Part shown: positions 19,810 to 28,619 of the stretch, in pieces
Layout of the letters: every line of letters begins with the position of its first letter
Numbering within the stretch: position 1 is the stretch's first letter
Origin: Paenibacillus tianjinensis
GTDB lineage: Bacteria > Bacillota > Bacilli > Paenibacillales > Paenibacillaceae
Direction: 5' to 3'
DNA length: 64,000 nt
Assembly: GCF_017086365.1 (NCBI RefSeq)
Contig: NZ_CP070969.1
Span: 4,278,001-4,342,000 of the forward strand
Position numbers and translations under genes: made by a program
The notes under the pieces: generated by a model
Databases searched by the model: none
Told to the model about the DNA's origin: nothing
Seen by the model: the letters and a program-made list of their open reading frames with translations, nothing else

Positions 19810-20730
19810 TTGGGCAAAAGAAAATACAATTTGGAATTAGCAAGACAAATATTTAATGAGTGTGGATATGTATTGACCTCAGATAAATATATAAATAGCA
19901 ATACTCCATTGTCTTATGTTTGTTCGAATGGACACGAAGGAAGGGTAGCAATAGGAAACTTTGTCTTGGGTAGGAGATGTTCTAAATGTAAATATATTGA
20001 ATCTTCAAAGAAGCAGAGATTATCCTTTCAGACAGTAAAAGAAAATATAGAAAGTATGAAATTTGTTTTACTGTCAGAGGAATACTTAAACAATCATCAA
20101 AAGTTACATGTTATCTGTCACTGTGGGAACAAAACTCAAATGAGCTATAAAAATATTATGAAGGGTCATTCGTGTACAAAATGCAGAAGCAAAATTGCTT
20201 CAAATTCAAGAAGACTTAAATATACAGAGGTTCAAAAGACTTTTGTTTTAAATAATTGTCTCTTACTTTCAGAGGCAAGCGACTATAAAAGTCAAGATAC
20301 AAAATTGAAATATAGATGTGCATGCGGCAACATTGCATTTTCGTCGTTGGTAAAAATAAGAGCAGGAGTTAAGTGTAAAAAATGTAGTAGGATAAGGATT
20401 TCAAACACATTAAGAGAAAAACATAAAAACAATCCATTTAAGATCAACAAAAAAAGAACATTTAATCTCCATGATAGAGAATGGAGAAGAAATGTATTAG
20501 AAAAAGATGAACATAAATGTATCGCATGTGGCTCAGAAACAGAATTGCAAGCGCACCATATGGATTCGTACCATTGGTGTGTAAAAAGAAGAACCGATGT
20601 TAATAATGGTGCAACCCTTTGTAGACAATGTCATGCCGATTTTCATAATGAATATACAAGAATACATAATACTGAGGCTCAATTTAAAGAGTGGCTAAGA
20701 AAGCAAATTGGAGGTGAATTAATTGCCTGA
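19810..20730 (+). CDS. Free-standing HNH homing endonuclease with repeated zinc-ribbon modules
   Basis: 306 residues from a TTG, with AAGGAGGTG upstream. The N-terminal two thirds is three copies of a ~60-residue unit, each with a hydrophobic LLSExY start, a CxCGN/CSNGH-type pair and a closing CxKC (RRCSKC, HSCTKC, VKCKKC). The C-terminal HNH domain reads CIACG, LQAHHMDSY, NGATLCRQCHADFH, with both zinc cysteine pairs and the His-Asn-His residues. Family knowledge: such proteins cut intron- or gene-less alleles and are inherited selfishly. It sits between fibre genes and its last 8 bases overlap the next gene. Its codon use is as AT-rich as its neighbours. Confidence 0.85.
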   Translation: MGKRKYNLELARQIFNECGYVLTSDKYINSNTPLSYVCSNGHEGRVAIGNFVLGRRCSKCKYIESSKKQRLSFQTVKENIESMKFVLLSEEYLNNHQKLHVICHCGNKTQMSYKNIMKGHSCTKCRSKIASNSRRLKYTEVQKTFVLNNCLLLSEASDYKSQDTKLKYRCACGNIAFSSLVKIRAGVKCKKCSRIRISNTLREKHKNNPFKINKKRTFNLHDREWRRNVLEKDEHKCIACGSETELQAHHMDSYHWCVKRRTDVNNGATLCRQCHADFHNEYTRIHNTEAQFKEWLRKQIGGELIA

Positions 20731-21874
20731 TCTTATAACTCAGTTACAGTACAATGATGCAAATATTTCATTGCTCAGAAAAGGAACAGATGATGATCCC
20801 TATGTAGATCGCACGGATTTATTGCCTGTTATTAATGGACTAATAACATTATTTGAGCTTCCATCTCGTGCACATCACGTGCAAATACCATCACTCATAG
20901 AAATTGATCAAGAAATTTATAGTAATAGACAATTTCTTGAGGAAAATGAGTTCCTAGTTAATTATTCTGTGGGCGCTATTCAATTCCATCCATCCAAAGA
21001 AGGAATGTCATTCTTATGCAATTATAAAGGCCGTGGATTGACGATGATTGCCGCAAGTCGCGTATACGCTATGATACATCGTAATCCAGATGTTGTAACT
21101 ACTCTTCAAGATTACATAGATCAAATTCAAGATAGAATTAATGAAAATAAGTTAGTTATTGAAAATGTTGAAGACCTGATGAATCAAACTAAACTCGTAA
21201 TTGATAATGCAATTTTGGCAACAGATAATGCTAATATAGCAACTCAGGATGCACAATCCGCAGCAGCATTAGCTCAAAGCGCCTATAATACTACTCGACT
21301 CGTCTTCAAAGAACCTGTGGCTGAATTTACAAACATTCCTTCGACTTACCCCTCTCCTCTTGTCGGTTGGACAGTACAAACATATAAAGATGGAAAAAGA
21401 TATCGTTTTGATGGTAGCCGTTGGATTGAAATCGATGTTTTTGGTTCTAATTTGCAAGTTGTCAATGAATTTAAAGATGGATTAATGTCTATTGCAGATT
21501 ATCAAAAACTAAAAACGTTTCCGGTAGATATTAAGGAGCGCGTAATAAGTTTTTCTTTGCCCGATGCAGTACAAGGAGCCATAGAAAACTTCATTCCCTT
21601 CCCCTTTGATGGAGAAATTACGGACTTAAGCGCCTATTGTGCAACTGCAGGAGAAACTGTTTCTACATTATCCCTGGAACGAACCAGAGATATGAAAAAT
21701 TGGACAGAATTAACTGACCGAAGATTGCAATTTGAACCCAATCATAATTTTGATGATAAAAATGTAACGTTTACCGATGCCGTTGTCCAAAAAGGAGACA
21801 TTTTTCGTATAAACTTAACCCAGCAGGGATTGGGTTTATACAATTTAACTGTAAGTTTAAAAATAAAGATATAA
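20723..21874 (+). CDS. Tail fibre/baseplate-type protein with central coiled coil
   Basis: 383 residues from a TTG preceded by GGAGGTGAATTAA. Beta-rich N-terminal domain (residues 1-125), then a heptad-patterned helix at ~130-195 (INENKLVIENVEDL to QDAQSAAALAQSAYN), then a short WTVQTYKDGKRYRFDG motif typical of phage fibres and a C-terminal beta domain ending in LTVSLKIKI. The coiled coil suggests a trimer. Likely a fibre or upper-baseplate protein. Its start overlaps the HNH gene. Confidence 0.65.
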   Translation: MPDLITQLQYNDANISLLRKGTDDDPYVDRTDLLPVINGLITLFELPSRAHHVQIPSLIEIDQEIYSNRQFLEENEFLVNYSVGAIQFHPSKEGMSFLCNYKGRGLTMIAASRVYAMIHRNPDVVTTLQDYIDQIQDRINENKLVIENVEDLMNQTKLVIDNAILATDNANIATQDAQSAAALAQSAYNTTRLVFKEPVAEFTNIPSTYPSPLVGWTVQTYKDGKRYRFDGSRWIEIDVFGSNLQVVNEFKDGLMSIADYQKLKTFPVDIKERVISFSLPDAVQGAIENFIPFPFDGEITDLSAYCATAGETVSTLSLERTRDMKNWTELTDRRLQFEPNHNFDDKNVTFTDAVVQKGDIFRINLTQQGLGLYNLTVSLKIKI

Positions 21875-21903
21875 AATAAATTACTCAAAGGAGAAATACA
21901 TAT

Positions 21904-22425
21904 ATGAATCCTATCATCAGTTGGTATAATTCTACGCATTCTGCTGTAGTAACAACCCCCTTTAATTTCGGTGTAATAGATGCCGACGATCTTTCACCAG
22001 TTTTCACTTTTAACATCTGGAATAATAAAGGCGGCACTACGGATGTGTCAAAAATGGAAGATTGCACAATTACCACTCGTGACATGTCGGGCGGTCTCGG
22101 TAATACTGTAGGTAGTGAAATAGAAGTTGTTAAAAATAACTGGTTTCACTGTCAGGTTGATTCGCTGGGAGAAACCGATCTAGTTCAAGAATCTTCTCGA
22201 ATCGGTAAAGATTACACAAAACCAATTGGAACGACTGGTACGACTAAGAAAGATAATACTGGTGCCTCCTACCCCACTCCCATTCAACCTGGAGCAAAAG
22301 AAATTCTTGGGGTAAAGAATAATGGAGTACCCGCAGATGCTGCAGGGAACTTTGCAACAGTAAGTCTTCAAGCAGACGTTCCACTGGAAGCCAAATCAGG
22401 ACAGCAAGCGTTTAAAATTCGGGTT
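21904..22425 (+). CDS. Fibre-associated protein, 5' exon interrupted by a group I intron
   Basis: 174 codons of exon 1, ATG preceded by AAAGGAG. The frame runs unspliced to a stop at 22462-22464, but its last 13 sense codons lie inside the intron. With the 5' splice site after CGGGTT (22425) the exon ends AFKIRV. The most natural 3' exon is 22764-22787, giving AVTDTFK and a stop for a 181-residue product. The protein has a beta-rich N-terminus (PFNFGVIDADDLSPVFTFN), a middle rich in threonine and lysine and a C-terminal segment (VPLEAKSGQQAFKIRV) common at the ends of phage tail proteins. No membrane segment. Function not recognised beyond tail or fibre context. Confidence 0.7.
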
Positions 22426-22763
22426 AACAATATGGCCCCCTATATCGGTAACGATGTGGCGTAAACTCTTTAAATTGCTGGAACCCCCTAAAGATTTTCA
22501 TACTACAACGTGACTGGTAACGGTGAGCGTGAATGTGGTCGAAAGACAGAAAAAAATGAAAATATGGTCTATGCTGAAAAAAATCCATCACGTATTTCGA
22601 TGGTGCTAAGGACTTTTAATGGGAAATCGTAGCAGGGAAATCTCTTATTAAAGAGAGACCTTCAACGAGCGTAATAAGAGTATCCTTATGGGATAATGGT
22701 GCGCTCTACTCCGACTCAATTATAACGAGTGTTAAAGTATTCCGAAAGGAACGGTATTCTCAG
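22426..22763 (+). ncRNA. ORF-less group I intron (~338 bases)
   Basis: The core can be paired by eye. P1: exon GGGTT (22421-22425) with guide GGCCC (22434-22438), giving the wobble U-G at the splice site. P3: ACTCTT (22465-22470) with AAGAGT (22676-22681). P4: TGCT (22476-22479) with AGCA (22631-22634). P5: CCC...TAAAG (22486-22493) with CTTTTAATGGG (22613-22623). P6: TCTCT/AGAGA (22641-22658). P7: GAGCG (22667-22671) with CGCTC (22702-22706). P8: ATCC/GGAT (22682-22694). GNRA hairpins GTC-GAAA-GAC and TTCC-GAAA-GGAA (22740-22751) flank the core. The order is exactly that of a group I ribozyme. The 3' end is less certain; CTCAG at 22763 supplies the terminal G and keeps the frame. No intron-encoded protein, so any homing needs a nuclease in trans. 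Confidence 0.85.
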
Positions 22764-22787
22764 GCAGTTACAGATACGTTTAAATAA
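22764..22787 (+). CDS. Probable 3' exon of the intron-split fibre gene
   Basis: GCA GTT ACA GAT ACG TTT AAA TAA would add seven residues and a stop to exon 1 in the correct phase. A terminator follows five bases later, as expected at a gene end. Alternative 3' splice sites one or more bases downstream would give a different short tail in another frame, so this exon is a best guess. Confidence 0.5.
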   Translation, partial: AVTDTFK

Positions 22788-22792
22788 GTTCT

Positions 22793-22823
22793 AGAGACAC
22801 ATTTAGTTGTGTCTCTTTTTTTT
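22793..22823 (+). terminator. Rho-independent terminator after the intron-split gene
   Basis: AGAGACACA pairs with TGTGTCTCT over a short loop, followed by seven T. It lies just behind the proposed 3' exon. Confidence 0.9.
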
Positions 22824-22855
22824 ATTTTCTCAACAATACAATGTGGAGGGATTAT

Positions 22856-23479
22856 ATGATTTTAGGTAATATGCAATATCGCTTCTCCCCTGTTCCGCAA
22901 GGACAAAACTTCGTTTGGATAGCTGATTATATGGATGGTTCTTATCTATCAGAATACAACTTCGATGACAGAAAAGAGAATAGCTACTATCAAATCAAGA
23001 GAGATGTGCTAATCCGTTTTGGTTTAATCGGAATGGGATCTCAAATATACTTTGATGTAGCAAATGGAATTTTCAATATCAACAAAAACAGAATTCAAGT
23101 GTCCTACATTGCCGATGGCATTGAGTACCCATTAACAGGTAGGGCCATTTTATATAATGACATTACTCAATATAAGGATGCCATTGGGGATGGTAAATTA
23201 CTATCAAAAACATCCAGTGGTCGAATTAAAAATCACATCACTCAGCATGTCATTGGATACAAGAAAGCAATGGATCTAGCAGATGTGAATATTAATTTTA
23301 AAAACCTCTTACATATTCCGCAAGATAAAAACATTCCTCCTTATCTTGAAATAAAAATATCCGTAGATAAGGACTTAGATGGTGAACTTGTATTTCGAGT
23401 TAATGGTTTTGAGGCCAACCGCATTCACGCTCCTCTCATTAGGAATCGTGCAGGCGTATATAATTGGGAATTAATTTAA
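22856..23479 (+). CDS. Phage tail/fibre protein, unknown family
   Basis: 207 residues from the ATG at 22856, which follows TGGAGGGATT; an in-frame ATG at 22841 lies before this ribosome binding site and is rejected. Begins MILGNMQYRFSPVPQGQNFV; mixed beta strands with basic patches, no membrane segment. No family recognised. First gene of the group behind the strong terminator at 22793, so it may be near a promoter; I see only AT-rich text there. Confidence 0.6.
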   Translation: MILGNMQYRFSPVPQGQNFVWIADYMDGSYLSEYNFDDRKENSYYQIKRDVLIRFGLIGMGSQIYFDVANGIFNINKNRIQVSYIADGIEYPLTGRAILYNDITQYKDAIGDGKLLSKTSSGRIKNHITQHVIGYKKAMDLADVNINFKNLLHIPQDKNIPPYLEIKISVDKDLDGELVFRVNGFEANRIHAPLIRNRAGVYNWELI

Positions 23480-23498
23480 AGAAAAGGAATGATACATA

Positions 23499-23849
23499 AT
23501 GGAAAATTTCTACACCGATAACTATGGAAGAGTTTGGGGGAATAAAGCCATTGGCGACGTGTCCGTGATCACGACAGCTAACAATGAAATTACCATTTCA
23601 TCGGGTTCTCATGATTATACTTTTACCATTCCAGAAGGTACGTATAATTCCATGTTTGTAACCGGAGTTTCCGAGTTAGTCGCTGCTATTAAACAGACTA
23701 TTCAAAACAACTCCTTCCCTATTGAAGTTCATTTTGGGGGCAATCATAAAGATGTAAAATACAATTCTCTTGTATTTAACCTTTCCGATAACTCTGTAAT
23801 TGAAAATATTTCAGGTACTTTTTTTGATACCTTCTTTGATTCTGTATAA
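23499..23849 (+). CDS. Small phage tail-region protein, unknown function
   Basis: 116 residues, ATG with AAAGGAATG upstream. Beta-rich with repeated threonine/valine strands and an aromatic C-terminus (GTFFDTFFDSV). Lies between two fibre-type genes with short spacers (19 and 14 bases), so it belongs to the same transcript. Family not recognised. Confidence 0.55.
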   Translation: MENFYTDNYGRVWGNKAIGDVSVITTANNEITISSGSHDYTFTIPEGTYNSMFVTGVSELVAAIKQTIQNNSFPIEVHFGGNHKDVKYNSLVFNLSDNSVIENISGTFFDTFFDSV

Positions 23850-23863
23850 GGGTGTGAGCTAAA

Positions 23864-24436
23864 ATGGCAACGCAAGAAATTGGTATCCCTCTTGACTTAA
23901 GTAAAGGCACTTATAATAATACAATATTCAGTAATGGGAAATTGCAGCTAATTGAATTAACAAAAAGCGATGACGGCACTTCGATTTACTCACCAGAAGG
24001 ATATTGGATATCAGAAACCATCCGAATTGCCGATAAAATTGCTCAATTTAAATATGTTGCAAAAAGCATTACAGGAACAGGTCTATATAAAATATACACT
24101 CAATCATCAAATGATGGATTTTCTTGGTCTGAATGGAATGAAACATTAACAGACGGATCAATAAATACCCAAGTGGGTTACTACGCTAGAGTAAAAATAT
24201 TTTTGTTCGCTACATCGACAGTCGTACCTTTTACAGTAGATAGTTTTGATACACCTGGAAAATACAATAATCAATTTGTTAACTCTACATCTGGTGTTCT
24301 TGAGTTGAAAAAGTCATATGCAACTCCTTATGCTATTGATGCAACGTGGGCTGGTAGTGGGAAAATCATGAGTGCGCTCGTACCAAAAACAACATATAAA
24401 AAAGTTGATAAATTAATATATACAGAAAAGAGTTGA
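23864..24436 (+). CDS. Phage fibre-type protein, unknown family
   Basis: 190 residues, ATG preceded by AAGGGTGTGAG. A beta-sandwich pattern with YTQSSNDGFSWSEWNE around residue 80 recalls sialidase/F5-8-like modules and the gene at 19148. It ends four bases before the proposed start of the first discoidin-domain gene. Probably a structural partner of the receptor-binding group that follows; not proven. Confidence 0.55.
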   Translation: MATQEIGIPLDLSKGTYNNTIFSNGKLQLIELTKSDDGTSIYSPEGYWISETIRIADKIAQFKYVAKSITGTGLYKIYTQSSNDGFSWSEWNETLTDGSINTQVGYYARVKIFLFATSTVVPFTVDSFDTPGKYNNQFVNSTSGVLELKKSYATPYAIDATWAGSGKIMSALVPKTTYKKVDKLIYTEKS

Positions 24437-24439
24437 TGT

Positions 24440-25510
24440 ATCATAACAGTTCCAGCGACTACGGGGATATTACGCAATAATGTAAATGATATGGCAGTTG
24501 GTGATTATATAATTTGCAAATATGTTGCATCATCTGGTGCAGTTGGTGTGTTTAGTGAGTTGGGAACAAGCGTGGTTGCTGAGATACCAGTTTTAGGTGC
24601 AGTAGCTCCCAATGGAACATTCTATTTTGTCAAGACAGCGAAAGGATTATTGATCTCAGACAGGGTTATTCAAAATTCGATAAGTTGGGATGTTTTGAAT
24701 AGTGGAAAGTACATTCAGGGAACTCCGTTTTTAATGTCAAATGATGCGATGACTTCAAGTAATACTCCTGCACCATTTGTCGCTTCGGCTTCCTCCTACA
24801 ATACAGTGTATGAACCTTGGAAGGCTTTTGATAAAACAACAAGTACGATGTGGTACGTTAATGCAACAAGTGGATGGATTAAACTTGACTTCGGAAAAAC
24901 ATATAAAGTGGTTCAATATTCAATCACAAGCGCTAGCACAAATCAAACACCTAAAACTTGGACGTTTGAAGGAAGTAACGATAATACTAACTGGACGACA
25001 TTAGACACTCGAACCAATATAACTGCATGGACAGAAAATGCAAAACAAACGTTTGTAGTTAGTTCTTCAACGGAATACAGGTATTTTAGATTGAATATTA
25101 GTGCAAACAATGGTAATGCAAATATTAGGATTGATAGTCTAGACATAGAGTATTCGATTAATGATTGCAAAATCCGTTCTTTAACAGGTGGCGTAGCCTA
25201 TGCTGATGCAAATGGCAATAGTTCGATTTCAAATAGCAACTTAGGTGCGTGGCCTACCAACAATGAATGGGATAAATATATTGTCAACTTTCCTGCGAGT
25301 AAAATTCAGTCGGGTAAAACTCTTGATGATGTGTTTCACTGGAATGGTGTTCATACGTTAGTTTCTGAAACTCCCATATTGTCTTGGGCTGCTGCCAGTA
25401 ATCGTGTCATGCGTGGGAATTACACAGCAAACTCTGTATTTTCACCCACTTCTGCACAGACAACGACAGCAATTGGATTTCGGCCAGTTCTAGAATATAA
25501 GGAGGTGTAA
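24440..25510 (+). CDS. F5/8C (discoidin, CBM32-like) domain fibre protein 1
   Basis: About 356 residues. An N-terminal segment (AVGDYIICKYVASSGAVGVF, later ISWDVLNSGKY) is shared with the next gene. Residues ~120-240 form one F5/8 type C domain: YEPWKAFDKTTSTMWYV, WIKLDFGKTYKV, WTFEGSNDNTNWTTLDTRTN, YRYFRLNISANNGN. The C-terminal part (LTGGVAY, EWDKYIVNF, GFRPVLEYKEV) is again shared with gene 2. Start: the first ATG in frame is 24491, but it has no ribosome binding site and cuts off residues that still align with gene 2. The open frame begins two codons after a TGA, and the ATC at 24440 stands seven bases from AAAAGAG. Such domains bind sugars; a cell-wall glycan receptor is likely. Confidence 0.75.
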   Translation: MITVPATTGILRNNVNDMAVGDYIICKYVASSGAVGVFSELGTSVVAEIPVLGAVAPNGTFYFVKTAKGLLISDRVIQNSISWDVLNSGKYIQGTPFLMSNDAMTSSNTPAPFVASASSYNTVYEPWKAFDKTTSTMWYVNATSGWIKLDFGKTYKVVQYSITSASTNQTPKTWTFEGSNDNTNWTTLDTRTNITAWTENAKQTFVVSSSTEYRYFRLNISANNGNANIRIDSLDIEYSINDCKIRSLTGGVAYADANGNSSISNSNLGAWPTNNEWDKYIVNFPASKIQSGKTLDDVFHWNGVHTLVSETPILSWAAASNRVMRGNYTANSVFSPTSAQTTTAIGFRPVLEYKEV

Positions 25511-25513
25511 TAT

Positions 25514-27244
25514 ATGGCAACAGTAGGACAAGTATTAACTGCCCCAGAGAGTGGGTGGAAAAGGTATGATGACACGAACCCTTCCTTATCGTACTCAGGG
25601 ACGTGGGGAGCTAACACGGGGCAAACGAGTAATTACAATTCAACTACACGCACCATTAACCTTACAAATACAGGTTTGGTTAAGTTTAATTTCGTAGGCA
25701 CAAAATTAAGGATTATAACTAACATGGCTGCTAGTCAATCGAGTTCTATGAGCATATCTATTGATGGAGTAGTGGAAAGCTTTTCGTGTTATGCATCTGC
25801 TTCAGCTCTCCAATCACTTGCTTATGAGAAAAACGAACTTATAAATAAAGTCCATCAAGTTATCATCAGTAAAACTGATACAGTCAACAATTTTACACTT
25901 GATGCTATTGACATTGACTCCACAGGTCGTCTACTACATCCAGACGAGATTACAGACATTAAAGACCTTGCCATAGGCAAACGTATTCGTTGTCATTACT
26001 CTGCAATCTCTGGTGCTGTAGGCACTTTTAGTGGATTAGGACAAGAATCATCTGATTTTATTCCTGTTGCCAGTACAGCAACACCTAACGGTGACTTCTA
26101 TTGGATTATGGTAGAAGATATAAACAAGAAGAAAATCTTGATTGCTGACAGAAATATTCAACATACTATTTCTTGGGATTCGTTGAATTCGGCTGGTATT
26201 GCTAGTGGGAGTGGTGTGCCGATATATTTTAAGTCAAATGATATTTTCACAACATCAAATGTATCATCTAATGGTCATATTGTATTGGCAAGCGAAGAAC
26301 TGTCAACATTTAGCGCATACAAAGCATTTGATGGCAGCATAGCAAATAGCTCTTGTTGGGCAATTCCAGCAAACAAGGCTGGATGGCTTTCATATCAATT
26401 TAATACTCCACGAAGAATTGATAGATATAAAATTTATCCAAATGGAGCAAGTTACACTCAATCTCCAAAAAATTGGGTTTTTGAAGGGTCTAACGATGGA
26501 GTAAATTGGAATACTTTGGACTCTAGAACTAATGTAACAGCTTGGAGTGGTTCTGGATTGTTATTTAAAACCGCAACTGTAGGACTGTTTAAAATTTACA
26601 GAATAAGCATATCAGCATTTAATGGAGCTACTGATGCAAGTAGTATAGGTGAATTAGAACTTTTAGAAAGTCAAAACACATATGAATCCACTCTTCGTCT
26701 TCTGACAGGCGGTATCTTATCTACAGACAAAGATAATGAGTGGGACAAGTATATTGTTAACTCTACGCTCAACGGAGCAATAACTGCTGGTGATAGTAGT
26801 GTGTGGAATTGGAGTGGGATTTTTTCTTATACATCTACGACAGGTACGACAGCTACTGCCAGAGTCGAAAGAGGTAACACAGCAGCATCTGGATGGGGAG
26901 GAAGACAGTCTACTGGTGCTGCCGCTACTGATGGCTTCCGACCTGTATTAATAATTGAAACGTTAACTACCAACAGATCGTTCGTTAAGTTTGATGGAGT
27001 GTATAAGAAGTGGGTTGAAGGCACTCCAGCAACACCATCCTATTGGCAGACAATATCAACAACTTTGCCTTCGGTAGACACTTTTATGAGTGACGGAATG
27101 AGCGACTTGTCGGTGATGAATAGGAAGTCAACTACATTTGTCGATGTTATGAGCGATAATGGTGTGTTAGGAAGTGGAAAAGTGTACAAGAAAAGTGTTG
27201 ACTTGAAGAAGTTATTCGAGATTACAGGTGTTAAAGTGGAGTAA
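25514..27244 (+). CDS. F5/8C (discoidin, CBM32-like) domain fibre protein 2
   Basis: 576 residues, ATG after AAGGAGGTG. The first ~140 residues (TVGQVLTAPESGWKRYDD, then a beta sandwich NLTNTGLVKFNFVGTKLRII) form an extra domain of their own. The stretch from residue ~145 to the end repeats the layout of gene 1, including one F5/8C domain (FSAYKAFDG, WVFEGSNDGVNWNTLDSRTN) and the EWDKYIVN segment. The C-terminus closes with VLGSGKVYKKSVDLKK, a tag shared with the two genes that follow. Secreted signals are absent, as expected for a virion protein. Confidence 0.75.
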   Translation: MATVGQVLTAPESGWKRYDDTNPSLSYSGTWGANTGQTSNYNSTTRTINLTNTGLVKFNFVGTKLRIITNMAASQSSSMSISIDGVVESFSCYASASALQSLAYEKNELINKVHQVIISKTDTVNNFTLDAIDIDSTGRLLHPDEITDIKDLAIGKRIRCHYSAISGAVGTFSGLGQESSDFIPVASTATPNGDFYWIMVEDINKKKILIADRNIQHTISWDSLNSAGIASGSGVPIYFKSNDIFTTSNVSSNGHIVLASEELSTFSAYKAFDGSIANSSCWAIPANKAGWLSYQFNTPRRIDRYKIYPNGASYTQSPKNWVFEGSNDGVNWNTLDSRTNVTAWSGSGLLFKTATVGLFKIYRISISAFNGATDASSIGELELLESQNTYESTLRLLTGGILSTDKDNEWDKYIVNSTLNGAITAGDSSVWNWSGIFSYTSTTGTTATARVERGNTAASGWGGRQSTGAAATDGFRPVLIIETLTTNRSFVKFDGVYKKWVEGTPATPSYWQTISTTLPSVDTFMSDGMSDLSVMNRKSTTFVDVMSDNGVLGSGKVYKKSVDLKKLFEITGVKVE

Positions 27245-27261
27245 AATCATATATAAATTTC

Positions 27262-27300
27262 AAGGCACATCTTCAAGTTTCGATTGGAGATGTGCTTTAT
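27262..27300 (+). terminator. Terminator-like hairpin between discoidin genes 2 and 3
   Basis: AAGGCACATCTTCAA (27262-27276) pairs with TTGGAGATGTGCTTT (27284-27298) with one bulged G; TATTTAG follows. The stem is related in sequence to the hairpin at 28539-28575. Confidence 0.75.
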
Positions 27301-27342
27301 TTAGCTAAAAGAAACAATTTAAGTGTGAAAGGGGTTTAGCAA

Positions 27343-28506
27343 ATGGCGACAACTTCAAATTTAAACGCAATACCAGTTATGACATCGAATACATCTCCCA
27401 ATGGAATTGCTAATGCTAGTAGCGCAGACGCTTCGTTTCCTGCCTATTTAGCATTTAATGGAGTTTTAAGTTCCACTGGCTGGCGTGGACTTGGAAACAT
27501 TAATCAATGGTTAAGCTATGAGTTTACAACTACTAAAGCAATAGCGAAGTATTCTCTTGCTACTACGGTTGTTAGTAGAGCCGTAAAGAATTTTACTTTC
27601 GAAGGCTCAAATAACGGCACAGCATGGGATGTTCTAGATACGCGAACTAATATAACAAATTGGGTCGCCAATGTTAAACAAGAGTTTGTTATAGATTCTA
27701 CTAAAGTGAAGAGATATAAGATGTATAGAATAAATTCTTCGTCTAATAACGGAGATACATCGTATACTGATATATCGGAATTAGAAATGTTTGAGATTAT
27801 ATATTCAAATAAAATCTTACTTTCAAGTGGCAGTGAACAATTTGCATCTTCATTTGTTAACGAAGATTCAACTTCTGACTACGTACCCACTTTATCGTCT
27901 GCTACAGATGTATCATTAGGGATTACTACATCAGCATCAACGAATAGCACATCATCTTTCAATGCTTTTAATGACGCAACGTGGCAAGTAAGTAGTGGAA
28001 TTAGTACAGGGTGGCTGAGAATACAATTTCCAAATCCTGTTTTGATTGGCGCTTTTTCTTCGGTAGGTTGGAATAATGCAGCACAAAGTCCTACAAAAAT
28101 AGTTTTCAAGGGTAGCAATGATGGAGTCAATTGGGCAATAATTGATACTTTTTCATCCTTAACTTGGACAAGTGCGGTTGAAAAAAACTTCACTACAAGT
28201 AACAATACTCCCTATTCCTATTACGAATTTTCAGATATGACATGTACAACAGCACCATTGACACTTGATAAGGTTAAAATGTACGTGCGGAAAGTTAAGA
28301 ATAAAACTACTAAGATAAATTCGTTAAATATAACTGAAGATATTCTTATAAAGTATGGAGGACTCTCCACAGGATTAGACTTAACAAGTGCAATGAATAT
28401 TATAGAGGATATTTGCATTGACACTAATGTTTTAGGTTCGGGGAAAACATTTGAACATTCGATCAATATGTCCAAGAGTCAGATTAACAAAATAACGCTA
28501 GGTTAA
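27343..28506 (+). CDS. Fibre protein with two F5/8C (discoidin) domains, 3
   Basis: 387 residues, ATG after AAAGGGG. Two domains in tandem: residues ~10-150 (IPVMTSNTSPNGIANASSA, WLSYEFTTTKAIAK, FEGSNNGTAWDVLDTRTN, YKMYRINSSSNNGDT) and ~175-310 (VSLGITTSASTNS, WLRIQFPNPVLIG, FKGSNDGVNWAIIDTFS). The C-terminus has the shared VLGSGKTFEHSINMSK tag. No signal peptide. Candidate receptor-binding protein for a surface polysaccharide. Confidence 0.75.
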   Translation: MATTSNLNAIPVMTSNTSPNGIANASSADASFPAYLAFNGVLSSTGWRGLGNINQWLSYEFTTTKAIAKYSLATTVVSRAVKNFTFEGSNNGTAWDVLDTRTNITNWVANVKQEFVIDSTKVKRYKMYRINSSSNNGDTSYTDISELEMFEIIYSNKILLSSGSEQFASSFVNEDSTSDYVPTLSSATDVSLGITTSASTNSTSSFNAFNDATWQVSSGISTGWLRIQFPNPVLIGAFSSVGWNNAAQSPTKIVFKGSNDGVNWAIIDTFSSLTWTSAVEKNFTTSNNTPYSYYEFSDMTCTTAPLTLDKVKMYVRKVKNKTTKINSLNITEDILIKYGGLSTGLDLTSAMNIIEDICIDTNVLGSGKTFEHSINMSKSQINKITLG

Positions 28507-28538
28507 CGACTATCAATTATATAGAGAATAGAAATATC

Positions 28539-28575
28539 AAAACACATCTTCGATATCAATTGAAGATGTGTTTTA
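28539..28575 (+). terminator. Terminator-like hairpin between discoidin genes 3 and 4
   Basis: AAAACACATCTTC pairs with GAAGATGTGTTTT over an AT-rich loop and is followed by ATTTAG. A strong 13-bp stem but a poor T-run, so termination may be partial. Confidence 0.7.
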
Positions 28576-28619
28576 TTTAGATGCTAGAAGAAAAAATATA
28601 AACTATAAGAAGGTGAAGT

